Of a DNA stretch of 64,000 bases, positions 1 to 8,375 are shown piece after piece (within the stretch, counting starts at the first letter, position 1; each line of letters begins with the position of its first letter). Position numbers and translations under genes: made by a program. The stretch is from NCBI GenBank assembly GCA_963754445.1, contig CAVWFT010000002.1, positions 1,426,001 to 1,490,000 on the forward strand. Direction: 5' to 3'. Source of the DNA: Bog-473 sp963754445 (GTDB taxonomy: Bacteria > Actinomycetota > Acidimicrobiia > Acidimicrobiales > RAAP-2). The notes beneath the pieces were generated by a model, which worked only from the letters and a program-made list of their open reading frames with translations, searched no databases and was not told the origin of the DNA.

Positions 1-2
1 GC

Positions 3-1355
3 CAGCAGAGGGCGGAACACCTTGCCGACCAGCTCGAAGCGGGCGAGACGTCGTGGGAGATGGTGGAACGGTCCGGAGTGCGCCTCTTGGCGGCCCAGCT
101 GCGTTCGTATGCAGAACGAGCGACGGCAGATCCGCCGATCGGCGTGGTGGCCGACCACGAGGCTCGGACATTGGCCCGCCGGGTGGCCGGTCGCGCCATG
201 GTCCTCTTGAAGAACGAGCCGGTGGATGGCCGAGCCGTCCTGCCGATCGATTCGACAGCCATCCGGTCGATCGCCCTCATCGGGAGACTGGCGACAGCCC
301 CGAACATGGGTGATCGTGGATCGTCCGATGTCCGCCCTCCGTCCTGGGTCACTCCGCTCGAGGGTCTGCGCGCGGCCTTCCCGGAGGCCGCGTTCACCGT
401 CGTGGAGGACGACGACGTTGCGGCCGCGAGTGCGGCTGCCGCGGCGGCCGACGTAGCCGTCGTGGTGGCCGGGTACGACAAGAACGACGAGGGTGAGTAC
501 ATCGGACCCGATGGGAGCATGACGCCCGAACTGCTTTCCTTGATGCCTCCGATACCCGACTCCATGATGTCGGTCCTGGGCGAGGCCTTCGCCGAGAGTG
601 AGGAGAGCGCGGGCTCGGGGGGCGATCGGTCCTCGTTGACGTTGCGACCGGTTGACGAGGAGATCATCGCGGCTGTCGCGAAAGCGAATCCCCGTTCCGC
701 CGTGGCCATTGTGACGGCCGGCGCTGTGCTCACCGAGGCATGGCGTCCCGATGTCCCTGCCGTTTTGGTGATGTGGTACGCCGGCATGGAGGGTGGCCAC
801 GCGTTGGCCGATGTCCTGACCGGCGCAGTGAACCCGACCGGCCGTCTGCCCTTCTCCATTCCGACGTCCGATGACCACCTGCCCTTCTTCGATCGCAATG
901 CCACGGCGATCACCTACGGCCGGGACCACGGGCAGCGCCTCTTGGACCGTCTCGGTGTGGCCGCCGCCTTTCCCCATGGGTTCGGGCTGTCGTACACGAC
1001 CTTCGAGATCCGTCGAGCCGTGGTGGCGTCGCTCGGCGATGATGCCCTGGAGCTCGTCGTCGACGTGGGCAACACCGGCGAGCGTGACGGTGGCCACGTG
1101 GTCCAGGTCTATGCACGAGCCGAGACGGGGCCCTACGCGGGTGAACTGCTCCTTGCCGGTTTCGCTCCCATCGAGGTCGGCGCCGGGGACCAGAGTTCGG
1201 TGCGGGTGCCGGTCTCGCTTGTGCCGCTGGCCGCCTGGGATGCGAAGCGCCGCCAGCGGGTGGTTCCGCCAGTGGCCTCGATCGTTCTCGAAGTCGGTGC
1301 ACACGCACATGATCCGGACGCGGTCGTGGTCCCGCTTGGCGCGTCTGGCTCGTAG
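3..1355 (+). CDS. Glycoside hydrolase family 3, C-terminal part (5' end outside window)
   Basis: The frame is open to the window edge, so only the last 450 residues are visible. The GH3 C-terminal alpha/beta sandwich begins at the typical RAMVLLKNE motif (about residue 64 of the visible part) and is followed by a run resembling GH3 glucan-binding strands (ADVAVVVAGYDKNDEGEY). The FGLSYTTFEI signature then leads into a fibronectin III-like domain (VDVGNTGERDGGHVVQVYA). The N-terminal TIM barrel with the catalytic Asp lies upstream of the window. Family members hydrolyse beta-glucosides, beta-xylosides or related oligosaccharides. No signal peptide can be judged. It shares the family with the complete GH3 at 42811, but the two are clearly different paralogues. 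The family call is firm; the substrate is open. Confidence 0.85.
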   Translation, partial: QQRAEHLADQLEAGETSWEMVERSGVRLLAAQLRSYAERATADPPIGVVADHEARTLARRVAGRAMVLLKNEPVDGRAVLPIDSTAIRSIALIGRLATAPNMGDRGSSDVRPPSWVTPLEGLRAAFPEAAFTVVEDDDVAAASAAAAAADVAVVVAGYDKNDEGEYIGPDGSMTPELLSLMPPIPDSMMSVLGEAFAESEESAGSGGDRSSLTLRPVDEEIIAAVAKANPRSAVAIVTAGAVLTEAWRPDVPAVLVMWYAGMEGGHALADVLTGAVNPTGRLPFSIPTSDDHLPFFDRNATAITYGRDHGQRLLDRLGVAAAFPHGFGLSYTTFEIRRAVVASLGDDALELVVDVGNTGERDGGHVVQVYARAETGPYAGELLLAGFAPIEVGAGDQSSVRVPVSLVPLAAWDAKRRQRVVPPVASIVLEVGAHAHDPDAVVVPLGASGS

Positions 1356-1370
1356 CATCGGGCAAGCTGC

Positions 1371-1390
1371 GTGGCCACGAGCCCGGCCAC
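1371..1390. terminator. Hairpin between convergent genes
   Basis: GTGGCC and GGCCAC form a 6-bp stem with an 8-base loop in the 42-base gap between the convergent GH3 and alcohol dehydrogenase genes. There is no T-tract, which is common for actinobacterial terminators. The function is inferred from position. Confidence 0.4.
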
Positions 1391-1397
1391 GGCCGCT

Positions 1398-2339
1398 CTA
1401 AGACGGCTCGATCACGACCCGGATGGCGCCGCTGCCACGATCGGACGCCACCCTGAATGCTTCCGTGGCCTCTTCGAGTGGATAGCGGTGCGTGATGACC
1501 GCCTCGGCAATGTCGGGACTTTCGGCGAGCATGGCTGCTGCTTCCTCCATCTCACGGATCCCGTCGTGCGCGCAGTACCCCAAAGAGGGGATCAGGCGCG
1601 TTTCGTGGTGGAACAAGGTCATCCAATTGAGCTGCACCGGTCCGAAATGGACGCCCAACACAGAGATCGTCGCTCGGGGCGCGGCGATTTCGGCGCAGCG
1701 GGCCAAGCTCGCCTCGGTGCCCGCGGCCTCGATCACGACGTCGTAGGTGCCGCTGGTGCCGATCCGGGCTCCGATGCGTTCGCCTGCCGCCTGCTGATGC
1801 GGGTGGCGAGCTTCGAGTGCGACCTCCGCGGCCCCCATGCGGAGAGCCCCCGCCGCGGCAAGGAGACCGAGCGCCCCGGAGCCCACGACGGCGACGCGCT
1901 TTCCCGGACCGGTCTCGGCCAGGTTCAATGCGTGCCAAGAGACCGACGCAGGCTCCACGATCGACGCGTTGCGCAACGGCAGGCTGTCGGGCAGGGGCAC
2001 CAGCCGGACCTGCGGCGCCAAGAACTGCTCGGCCATGCCTCCATCGGCTGAATAGCCCAGGGCGCGCTCGGAATGGGTCGGGCACAGGTTGTACGCACCA
2101 CGGGCGCATTGATCGCATGCCATGCATCCGTAGATAGCCTCGACGGCGACGGCGGTGCCATCGGGTGTCACCCCGGCCAGCTCGTGACCGACGATGCGAG
2201 TGACGCCGAAGCGGATGTAGCTGAGGTCCGAGGCGCACACGCTGGTGGCCTTCATGTCGAGGAGGGTGCCACCGATACCCGGTGGTGCGTCCAGATCGAC
2301 CACCTCCACCGCGCCCTCGTGGCTGCGCACCGCCTTCAC
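1398..2339 (-). CDS. Zinc-dependent alcohol dehydrogenase family protein (MDR)
   Basis: A medium-chain dehydrogenase/reductase that should oxidise an alcohol or polyol with NAD(P). Catalytic zinc ligands are visible as C35 and H52-E53 (GHE). The structural zinc lobe is complete: C72, C75, C78 and C86. The Rossmann glycine motif GSGALG lies at 153-158. At 313 residues it is slightly shorter than the usual 340-350. The ATG start at 2339 overlaps the stop of the upstream CMD gene by 4 bases, so it is the last gene of a minus-strand unit with lldD, deoR and the CMD gene. With a hydroxyacid dehydrogenase and a DeoR sugar-type regulator as neighbours, a polyol or hydroxy-acid substrate is likely, but the exact substrate cannot be read from sequence. 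Confidence 0.85.
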   Translation of the reverse strand: MKAVRSHEGAVEVVDLDAPPGIGGTLLDMKATSVCASDLSYIRFGVTRIVGHELAGVTPDGTAVAVEAIYGCMACDQCARGAYNLCPTHSERALGYSADGGMAEQFLAPQVRLVPLPDSLPLRNASIVEPASVSWHALNLAETGPGKRVAVVGSGALGLLAAAGALRMGAAEVALEARHPHQQAAGERIGARIGTSGTYDVVIEAAGTEASLARCAEIAAPRATISVLGVHFGPVQLNWMTLFHHETRLIPSLGYCAHDGIREMEEAAAMLAESPDIAEAVITHRYPLEEATEAFRVASDRGSGAIRVVIEPS

Positions 2340-2953
2340 CGCTGCGCCATCTCCCCTGATGAGTCATCGAATGACGGCATGTCACCCCGCAGCCCGATGC
2401 TGTTGAGGACCGTGGCCAGGCAGAGATAACCACCGACCACGAAGAGCGCTTCGAGGACCTGGGACGGGCTGCACCATCGCTCCAGGGCGCGCCACGTCTC
2501 GTCGCTCACGCAGAAATTCTCGATCATCTCGTCGGCGGCGGTCAGCAAGGAGCGTTCCTCGTCCGACCAGACGTGGGCGACCGGTCCCGCGGGCACTGCG
2601 GCCAGCTGGTCTTCGGTCAATCCGGCTTCCTCGCCCATGCGCCTGTGTTGGTGCCATTCGTAGCCCGATTGGGTACGCCAGGCCACCCGCAAAATCAGGA
2701 GTTCGCGGACTTTGGGCTCGAGCCGGGAATCCGCGCCCACCATCACGTCCGTGAAGGTCATGAACGAGTCGCTGAGGGGCACGTGATTGGCGAAGATCTC
2801 CATGACGATCGGCATGGGCGGGGCGTCGGATGCGCCGGAGAGATAGAGCTCTGGTCTTCGCAAATGGGCCAGGAGAGACGCGCGGGTCTCGTCATTCCAT
2901 TGGGCGAAGGGTACGGGAGCGATCCGGCTCCCCGGAGATGGAGTCGTTGTCAT
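2336..2953 (-). CDS. Carboxymuconolactone decarboxylase (AhpD-like) family protein
   Basis: 205 residues with the CMD/AhpD fold signature in the middle (LEPKVRELLILRVAWRTQSGYEWHQHRRMGEEAGL, quoted in part; residues about 75-110). AhpD peroxidatic CxxC is absent: the positions read SGYEWH, so it is not an AhpD-type disulfide reductase and belongs with the decarboxylase-like or uncharacterised members. Its stop overlaps the alcohol dehydrogenase start (ATGA), indicating translational coupling. It follows the DeoR regulator after 60 bases. The role in this operon is unknown; proteins of this family often sit next to dehydrogenases in catabolic operons. Confidence 0.8.
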   Translation of the reverse strand: MTTTPSPGSRIAPVPFAQWNDETRASLLAHLRRPELYLSGASDAPPMPIVMEIFANHVPLSDSFMTFTDVMVGADSRLEPKVRELLILRVAWRTQSGYEWHQHRRMGEEAGLTEDQLAAVPAGPVAHVWSDEERSLLTAADEMIENFCVSDETWRALERWCSPSQVLEALFVVGGYLCLATVLNSIGLRGDMPSFDDSSGEMAQR

Positions 2954-3013
2954 GGTCTGTTGTCAGCATGGCACTGCCGTCGTCCCGGTGGCCACTGCGC
3001 GCCGCAGCGCCGC

Positions 3014-3757
3014 TCAGAGCACGCTGACGATCTGCCGGTAGGGGTTGAGCCGTTCGTCCTCGGGATCGAGGTCGGTCACCAGGAGATCGATGCGTCCGAG
3101 GGCCAGGCAGCGGGCCGGACCCGAGCGCCCGAGCTTGGTGTGGTCGACGGCGACGACCACCTCGCGGCTCACCTCGACCAAGGCCGACTTCACCTCGGCC
3201 TCCTCGAGGGTCACCTCTGTCGTCCCGTCGGGCGTCAGCCCTGCAGCCGACAGGAAAAGACGGTCAAGCGCCAAATCGCGTGCGGCGCGCCAGGCGAGCG
3301 GACCGACGAGGCTGCCGGTGCGCGGGTCGTGCTGGCCACCGGTCAGGAGGACGGTCAGGCCAATTCGCTCCCGGAGGGCGTTGAACGTTTCCAGCCCGTT
3401 CGTGGTCACCGTGAGTTGACGGGCCCCCGTGATCGACGTGGCCAGGCGCTGCAGGGTGGATGAGGCGTCGATGCCGATGGCGCCCGTTTCGGGAACATAG
3501 GGGGCGAGCTTGGCGGCGATGCGTTCCTTCGCTCGGGCCTGTAGCCCGAAGCGCTCTGAGAATCGTTGTGGCCCAAGCGCGACTGCGCCGCCGCGCATGC
3601 GGCGGACGCGTCCCTGTTCCGCCAAGGTATCGAGGTCGCGTCGGACGGTCATCTCGCTGACGGCGAGGTCCGCGGCCAGATCGCTGACCTTGACCCGTCC
3701 CCGTTCGTCGACCTCTTCGCAGATCCGTTCGAGGCGATCGATGGCGTCGACGCTCAC
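3014..3757 (-). CDS. DeoR family transcriptional regulator
   Basis: 247 residues. The N-terminal DeoR helix-turn-helix is clear (RVKVSDLAADLAVSEMTVRRDL), followed by the wing RVRRMRGGAVAL. The C-terminal DeoRC sugar-phosphate sensor has the IGIDASSTLQRLA and VLLTGGQHD motifs. I place the start at GTG 3757, which overlaps the TGA of the lldD-like gene by 4 bases (GTGA). The longer frame to 3928 lies inside lldD coding sequence and adds no domain. DeoR proteins normally repress sugar or polyol catabolic operons and respond to a phosphorylated intermediate. This one probably controls its own operon with the flavin dehydrogenase, CMD protein and alcohol dehydrogenase. Confidence 0.88.
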   Translation of the reverse strand: MSVDAIDRLERICEEVDERGRVKVSDLAADLAVSEMTVRRDLDTLAEQGRVRRMRGGAVALGPQRFSERFGLQARAKERIAAKLAPYVPETGAIGIDASSTLQRLATSITGARQLTVTTNGLETFNALRERIGLTVLLTGGQHDPRTGSLVGPLAWRAARDLALDRLFLSAAGLTPDGTTEVTLEEAEVKSALVEVSREVVVAVDHTKLGRSGPARCLALGRIDLLVTDLDPEDERLNPYRQIVSVL

Positions 3758-4983
3758 CGGCTGGCGTCCCCCACTTCCAACAGGTTTCGATCGAGTTCGC
3801 CAATGGTCGATACCCCGAGGAGGGTCATCGTGCGCACCATGTCGTTCTCGAACCATGACAGCACCCGGTCCACGCCTTGTTGTCCTCCCGCCGCCAGTGC
3901 ATAGAGGTAGGCCCGTCCCGCCATGCACGCCGTGGCGCCCGCGGCGACCGCTTTCACGATGTCGCTACCCCGACGCACGCCGCCGTCACAGATCACCGCA
4001 ACGCGATCACCGACAGCATCGGCGACGGGGGCGACGAGGGAGAAGGGTGCAGGGGAGCCGTCCAGCTGGCGACCCCCGTGATTGGAAAGGGCGACCGCGG
4101 TCACGCCCATGTCGGCTGCGATGACGGCATCAGCGACGCACTGGATGCCCTTGAGAATGATGGGGCCGTCCCAGTTGGCCTGCAGCCACTCCACGTCCGA
4201 CCAGGAGAGGGCGGGGTCGAACTGGGTGTTGATGTAGTCCGACACCTTGACCGGCGTGGCGCCGTCACCCACATCGTCCCGGCCGAGCACGTTGGCGAAG
4301 CGGATGGGATCGTTGCGCAGGAATTTCAGCGTCCACTGCGGATGGAGGGCCCCGTCCACGAAGGTGCGCGGTCCGATCGACGGCGGCATGGAGAAACCGC
4401 GCCGGACGTCACGCTCGCGGCGTCCCAACATCGCTGTGTCAACCGTGAGAACCAGGGCCTCGTAGCGGGCGTCGGCGCAGCGGGTGATCATCTCCTTGAC
4501 GAGGCCACGATCTCTCCAGGCGTAGACCTGGAACCAGAGGCGCCCGTCGCTGGCGGCCCGCACCTCCTCGATGGAGTAGGTGCTGAGCGTCGAGAGGGTG
4601 AAGGGCAGACCGTGCCGCTCGGCGGCCCGCGCCACGGCCAACTCCCCATCGGGATGCACAATGCGGGTGAAGCCCGTCGGAGCCAGGGCGAGGGGATACG
4701 TGACCTCTTGGCCGAGCAGACTGGAGGAGACGTCGACTGCGCTCACGTTGCGCAACACCCGGGGCCGAAAGACCGTCCGCGCGAACGCGTCGGTGTTGCC
4801 GGCCAGCGTCCGCTCGTCGTCGGATCCACCATCGACGTAGTCGAACACGCCGCCGGGGAGCCGCCGCTTGGCGATCCGTCTCAGGTCTTTCAGTGAGGCG
4901 GCATGGGCCAAACGGCGCTCGACGGGATCTCTGTTGAAATCCTCGAGGCGGATGACTGCCTTCAGGTTCTGCACCAGGCTCAT
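3754..4983 (-). CDS. lldD: FMN-dependent alpha-hydroxy-acid dehydrogenase (LldD-like)
   Basis: 409 residues, the full length of the lactate dehydrogenase/glycolate oxidase family. The FMN-binding TIM barrel shows LALAPTGFTR near 99-107, the phosphate/FMN lysine in ILKGI (K278), and the catalytic signature SNHGGRQLDG with His302 and Arg305. DGGVRRGSDIVKAVAAGA follows. It should oxidise an L-2-hydroxy acid such as lactate to the 2-keto acid and pass electrons to the respiratory chain or oxygen. The start at ATG 4983 is supported by a GGAGG box 10 bases upstream; the open frame to 5226 has no domain. It is the first gene of the minus unit with deoR. The mycofactocin enzyme MftD is a homologue, but no mft genes are nearby, so the lactate-type role is preferred. 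Confidence 0.87.
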   Translation of the reverse strand: MSLVQNLKAVIRLEDFNRDPVERRLAHAASLKDLRRIAKRRLPGGVFDYVDGGSDDERTLAGNTDAFARTVFRPRVLRNVSAVDVSSSLLGQEVTYPLALAPTGFTRIVHPDGELAVARAAERHGLPFTLSTLSTYSIEEVRAASDGRLWFQVYAWRDRGLVKEMITRCADARYEALVLTVDTAMLGRRERDVRRGFSMPPSIGPRTFVDGALHPQWTLKFLRNDPIRFANVLGRDDVGDGATPVKVSDYINTQFDPALSWSDVEWLQANWDGPIILKGIQCVADAVIAADMGVTAVALSNHGGRQLDGSPAPFSLVAPVADAVGDRVAVICDGGVRRGSDIVKAVAAGATACMAGRAYLYALAAGGQQGVDRVLSWFENDMVRTMTLLGVSTIGELDRNLLEVGDASR

Positions 4984-5398
4984 CGCTGTTCGTACCTCCT
5001 CGTGTTCGTGGCCATCAACGTCCGACCCTTCCCGAGCGAATCGGCGGGCGCACCGCGCAACCGTGTCCTCGACCAGGAGGTCGCCCAGCGTTGTGTCGGG
5101 GGCCGGGCCGCCGACCACCGCGTGTCCGGCCCGGTCGGCGGTGGCTGGGCAGAGTACTTCGCTCCGCCAACCGGAAGGCGAGGGCGTCGGAGCGAGCGCA
5201 GCCCAGATTCCTCGTCGACCCGCCACCGACCTCGACGGGGGCCGTGGTCACCCCCCTCCCTCGTCCCAGAAGCTGTTCGATATTGTGAAATCGTACAGCC
5301 AAAGTAACAGGCGGTGATCCGAGTCGATGGGCGGGTGGGGCGCTCGGTCCAATAGCGTCCCGATCCAACACATGTGGTCGACCGGGAGGCAATGACTG
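4984..5398. other. Divergent 415-base intergenic region
   Basis: This lies between the divergent lldD-like gene and the dihydrodipicolinate-reductase-like gene. Both ends carry good ribosome-binding sites (GGAGG before lldD, GGGAGG before 5399). A patch of lower GC near 5270-5310 (GATATTGTGAAATCGTAC) is the likeliest promoter area. Open frames through the region show no domain and look like high-GC shadows. I see no RNA gene or clear repeat. Confidence 0.5.
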
Positions 5399-6439
5399 AT
5401 GAGCGGGGATCCCTATCGGGTCGTCCAATGGGCGACGGGCAACATCGGCCTTCGTTCGTTGCGGGCGGTGATCGAGCACCCAGATCTCGAGCTCGTCGGG
5501 CTCTACGTGTACTCCGACGCCAAGGCGGGAACGGACGCCGGTGAGCTCTGTGGCCTCGACGCCGTCGGGGTGCGGGCCACACAAAATGCCGACGAGATCG
5601 TGGCACTCCGGCCCGACTGCGTGCTCTATATGGGGGACCGGCTGGACATCGACGCCATCGCCTCGCTCCTTGCGTCGGGTGCCAATGTCGTGTCGACGCG
5701 GAGCGAGTTCCACCGACCAGCGAATCTGGACCCGGAGGTCAGGGACCGACTCGAGTCCGCCTGCGCGCAGGGTGGTTCGACGCTCTTCAGCACCGGATCG
5801 AGCCCGGGTTTCATCACCGAGGCGCTTCCTTTCGCCGTCCTGTCCCTCCAGCGTCGGCTCGACCATCTCCTGATCGAGGAGTTCGCGGACATGTCCTCAC
5901 GCAACTCGCCGGAGATGATCTTCGACTTGATGGGCTTCGGCCGCCCCCCCGAGTCGTTCGATCCCCGCGGCGTCGAGATGCACGGTGGCGCGTCGTTTGC
6001 GGGCTCGTTGGGCGTGGTGGCGGACGCGCTCTCTCTCCCACTCGACGACGTGGTGGCCACCGGTGTCGTCGCCACGGCCCGCCATGCCGTCGACGTGGCT
6101 GCAGGGCGCATCGAGGCGGGGACGATCGGTGCGCAACGCCTCCAGGTCACCGGGATGCGCAAGGGCCAGCCGCTCCTGACCTTCAGCGCGAACTGGTACC
6201 TCACCACCGAGGTCGAGCCGGCGTGGGACCTGCGCGAGACGGGATGGCACGTACTGGTGGAGGGTGACACGCCGTTGGACATCGACATCCGGTTCCCGGT
6301 CGCCGCGGAGGAATGGGCGGCAACCTCCCCGGGGCTGACCGCTCACCGGCCGGTGAATGCAGTGCCTTTCGTGTGTGCGGCCGCTCCCGGAATCCGGACC
6401 TCGGTTGATCTGCCGCAGATCATCCCCACATTGACGTGA
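5399..6439 (+). CDS. Dihydrodipicolinate reductase-like NAD(P)-binding protein
   Basis: 346 residues with an N-terminal Rossmann motif (VVQWATGNIGLRSLRAV, about residues 8-24) typical of the DapB/diaminopentanoate-dehydrogenase-like family common in actinobacterial acyl-CoA catabolic loci. The central part has STRSEFHRP and a conserved STGSSPGF motif, matching family members that bind a small oxo-acid or amino-acid-like substrate. The ATG start at 5399 has GGGAGG about 9 bases upstream. It is followed after 28 bases by an FMN reductase on the same strand, probably as a two-gene unit. This is not the lysine-pathway DapB (usual length about 250, motif differs). The substrate is not known. Confidence 0.75.
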   Translation: MSGDPYRVVQWATGNIGLRSLRAVIEHPDLELVGLYVYSDAKAGTDAGELCGLDAVGVRATQNADEIVALRPDCVLYMGDRLDIDAIASLLASGANVVSTRSEFHRPANLDPEVRDRLESACAQGGSTLFSTGSSPGFITEALPFAVLSLQRRLDHLLIEEFADMSSRNSPEMIFDLMGFGRPPESFDPRGVEMHGGASFAGSLGVVADALSLPLDDVVATGVVATARHAVDVAAGRIEAGTIGAQRLQVTGMRKGQPLLTFSANWYLTTEVEPAWDLRETGWHVLVEGDTPLDIDIRFPVAAEEWAATSPGLTAHRPVNAVPFVCAAAPGIRTSVDLPQIIPTLT

Positions 6440-6467
6440 ACGTCCGCAGGACGGCGGGAGGTGCCGC

Positions 6468-6992
6468 ATGAGCACGGTCGGAGTCGTTGTCGGCAATCCC
6501 AAGCCACGATCGCGGACCCTCGACGTGGCCACTCACGTGGCAGATGCCGTGGCCCACGTCAGTGGCCTCGCCGACGGGGATCGGTTCACCCTCGACCTCG
6601 CTGAGCTCGGTCCCCAGCTCTTCGACTGGTCGTCGGGTGACGTGGCTGCGGCCGTGACGGCGCTGCGGGGTTGCGCGATCGCTATCGTGGCGTCACCGAC
6701 GTACAAGGCGACGTACACCGGACTGCTCAAGTCGTTTCTCGACTGGTTCTCGACGACCGACCTGAACGGGGTCACCGCCATCCCAGTGATGGTGGGTGCC
6801 GGACCACAGCACGCGCTGGCGGTCGAGGTCCACCTCCGGCCCCTGCTGGTGGAGCTCGGCGCCACGGTGCCGACGAGGGGGCTCTACGTGTTGGAGAGTC
6901 AGCTCGACGTGCTCGACGAGGTCGTCACATCCTGGCTCGAGGGTGCGACGCCCGAGCTCCGCTCGTTCGGCGGTGGGGACGTATCGGGCTGA
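6468..6992 (+). CDS. NADPH-dependent FMN reductase (flavodoxin-like fold)
   Basis: 174 residues. The N-terminal VGVVVGNPKPRSRTL is the FMN-phosphate loop of the SsuE/MsuE-type reductase family, and the later SPTYKATYTGLLKSFLDW is the second family signature. These enzymes give reduced FMN to two-component monooxygenases. The NtaA/DszA-type monooxygenase encoded at 17643 is such a partner and has no reductase next to it, so this protein could serve it (inference). The start is ATG 6468 with GGGAGG upstream. The gene follows the dihydrodipicolinate-reductase-like gene by 28 bases. Confidence 0.85.
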   Translation: MSTVGVVVGNPKPRSRTLDVATHVADAVAHVSGLADGDRFTLDLAELGPQLFDWSSGDVAAAVTALRGCAIAIVASPTYKATYTGLLKSFLDWFSTTDLNGVTAIPVMVGAGPQHALAVEVHLRPLLVELGATVPTRGLYVLESQLDVLDEVVTSWLEGATPELRSFGGGDVSG

Positions 6993-7049
6993 CGCCCGGA
7001 GACTCGATCCTCACCACGCCGTCGGTGGTGTCCGGGGTTGCGTGGGCCT

Positions 7050-7068
7050 CCGGTTCCGTCCGAACCGG
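7050..7068. terminator. Hairpin between convergent genes
   Basis: A perfect 7-bp stem CCGGTTC/GAACCGG with loop CGTCC lies between the stops of the FMN reductase and the first P450. It is probably a bidirectional terminator; there is no T-run. Confidence 0.5.
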
Positions 7069-7078
7069 CGGCGCAGTC

Positions 7079-8278
7079 TCACGGTGTGACGACCGGGAGC
7101 CTCTCCCAGCCACGGACCGTCGAGGTGCGGGCCTGGACGGCCTTGGCCTCGTCGATCTCCCATTCGGGAAACCGGCGCAGAACCTCCTCGAGCGCGATCC
7201 GTGCCTCGAGGCGGGCCAGGTGGGCACCGAGGCAGAAGTGCAGTCCGTAGCCGAAGCTGAGATGGCGTTGTGATTTGCGCCCGATGTCGAAGACGTCCGG
7301 ATTCGGGTACTGGCGCTCGTCCCGATTGGCCGAGGCGTTCAACACCACCATGGTGCTGCCTTCGGGCACGGTCTGACCGTAGAGCTCGACATCGCGCATG
7401 ACGACGCGGGCCTGGACGGGAGAGGGCGGTTCGAATCGCAGGCACTCCTCGATCGCTCCGGGAATGAGACCGGGGTCCTCTACCATCGCCCGGCGCTGTC
7501 CGGGGTGGTCGGCCAGGAGCTTGCCCGCCCACCCGATCAAGCGCGTCGTCGTCTCGTTGCCGGCACCGGAGAGCAGCCCGATGTAGCCGAGGATCTCGTC
7601 GCGGGTGAGCGTGCGCTCGCTGCCGGTCTCGTCCGTGAAGGTGGCGGTAAGGAGCTCGGTCATGAGATCGTCCGAGGGGTGTTCCGCCCGCCACTCGATG
7701 TATGCGGCATAGTCCGACGCCGACGCGTCGCGAGCCGTGAGATCGGGTTCCGGCATCACTCCGGCGTCGAGCTTCAGCCCCTCGTCGATGTGATCGCGGA
7801 TCGCCTGCTGATCCTCCTCCGGTATGCCGAGCAGCATGCCGATGGTGCGCATCGGGATCTCGGCCCCGAGGTCCGCGATGAAGTCGAATCCGCCCTGGCC
7901 CACCAGTGGGTCCAGCGTTCGCGCTGCGTACGTCCGCACCTGGGGCTCGATGGCGGCGAGCCGCCGGGGCGTGAACACCCGGCTCAGGAGGCTGCGATGG
8001 AGGTCGTGGTCCGGCGGGTCCTCGAAAATGAACATGCCCGGTGGCATCTCGATCCCCGCCTTGATGATCTCCAGCACCGATCCCCGGGCGGAGCTGTAGG
8101 TCTGCCATTCCACGAGACACTTCTCGACGTCGTCGTACCGGCTGACGGCGAAGAATTCGTACTTCTCGTTGAAATAGAGCGGTGCTTCGTCTCGCAATCT
8201 CTTCCACACCGGGTACGGATCGGCATCGATATCGAAGTCGTACGGGTCGTAGTACGGCCCAGGCGTCGGTGTGGCCAT
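7079..8278 (-). CDS. Cytochrome P450
   Basis: 399 residues, a soluble bacterial class I P450. The heme-thiolate loop FGYGLHFCLG has the axial Cys at 349. The I-helix oxygen-binding motif is GAGNETTTR, and the ExxR motif is EECLR within GAIEECLRFEPP. The start at ATG 8278 begins with the usual DPYDFDIDADPYPVWKRLR P450 N-terminus; upstream frames add nothing. It needs a ferredoxin and reductase, and the nearest candidates are the ferredoxin at 40299 and the reductase at 23790. It is divergent from a FadD-type acyl-CoA synthetase, which suggests hydroxylation of a substrate that is then CoA-activated. The region between them carries an inverted repeat. Confidence 0.95.
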   Translation of the reverse strand: MATPTPGPYYDPYDFDIDADPYPVWKRLRDEAPLYFNEKYEFFAVSRYDDVEKCLVEWQTYSSARGSVLEIIKAGIEMPPGMFIFEDPPDHDLHRSLLSRVFTPRRLAAIEPQVRTYAARTLDPLVGQGGFDFIADLGAEIPMRTIGMLLGIPEEDQQAIRDHIDEGLKLDAGVMPEPDLTARDASASDYAAYIEWRAEHPSDDLMTELLTATFTDETGSERTLTRDEILGYIGLLSGAGNETTTRLIGWAGKLLADHPGQRRAMVEDPGLIPGAIEECLRFEPPSPVQARVVMRDVELYGQTVPEGSTMVVLNASANRDERQYPNPDVFDIGRKSQRHLSFGYGLHFCLGAHLARLEARIALEEVLRRFPEWEIDEAKAVQARTSTVRGWERLPVVTP

Positions 8279-8312
8279 CACGTCTCCCTTGTGTGCCCCC
8301 GTCCTGAAAGTA

Positions 8313-8333
8313 TCATTATTGAATGAAAAGAGC
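8313..8333. promoter_or_regulatory. Inverted repeat and shared 13-mer in P450/fadD divergent promoter
   Basis: TCATT-ATTG-AATGA (8313-8326) is a 14-base inverted repeat in the only AT-rich patch between the divergent P450 and fadD genes. The overlapping 13-mer GAATGAAAAGAGC (8321-8333) matches 12 of 13 bases of a site read on the minus strand upstream of the Rieske oxygenase (21202-21214). It is a probable operator, perhaps for one of the TetR regulators; this is inference from position and recurrence. Confidence 0.4.
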
Positions 8334-8375
8334 AGCGTTCTCAGCCGCGGGCGCGCCCCGTGCGCCGAAGTGCCC

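Noticed and set aside
3754..4983. MftD / mycofactocin assignment for the LldD-like protein
   Set aside because: MftD is homologous, but no mftA, mftB or mftC gene is in the area and the DeoR context fits hydroxyacid use.
5015..5866. Open frame crossing the 4984-5398 gap
   Set aside because: Overlaps the 5' end of the dihydrodipicolinate-reductase-like gene antisense and has no domain or good ribosome-binding site.
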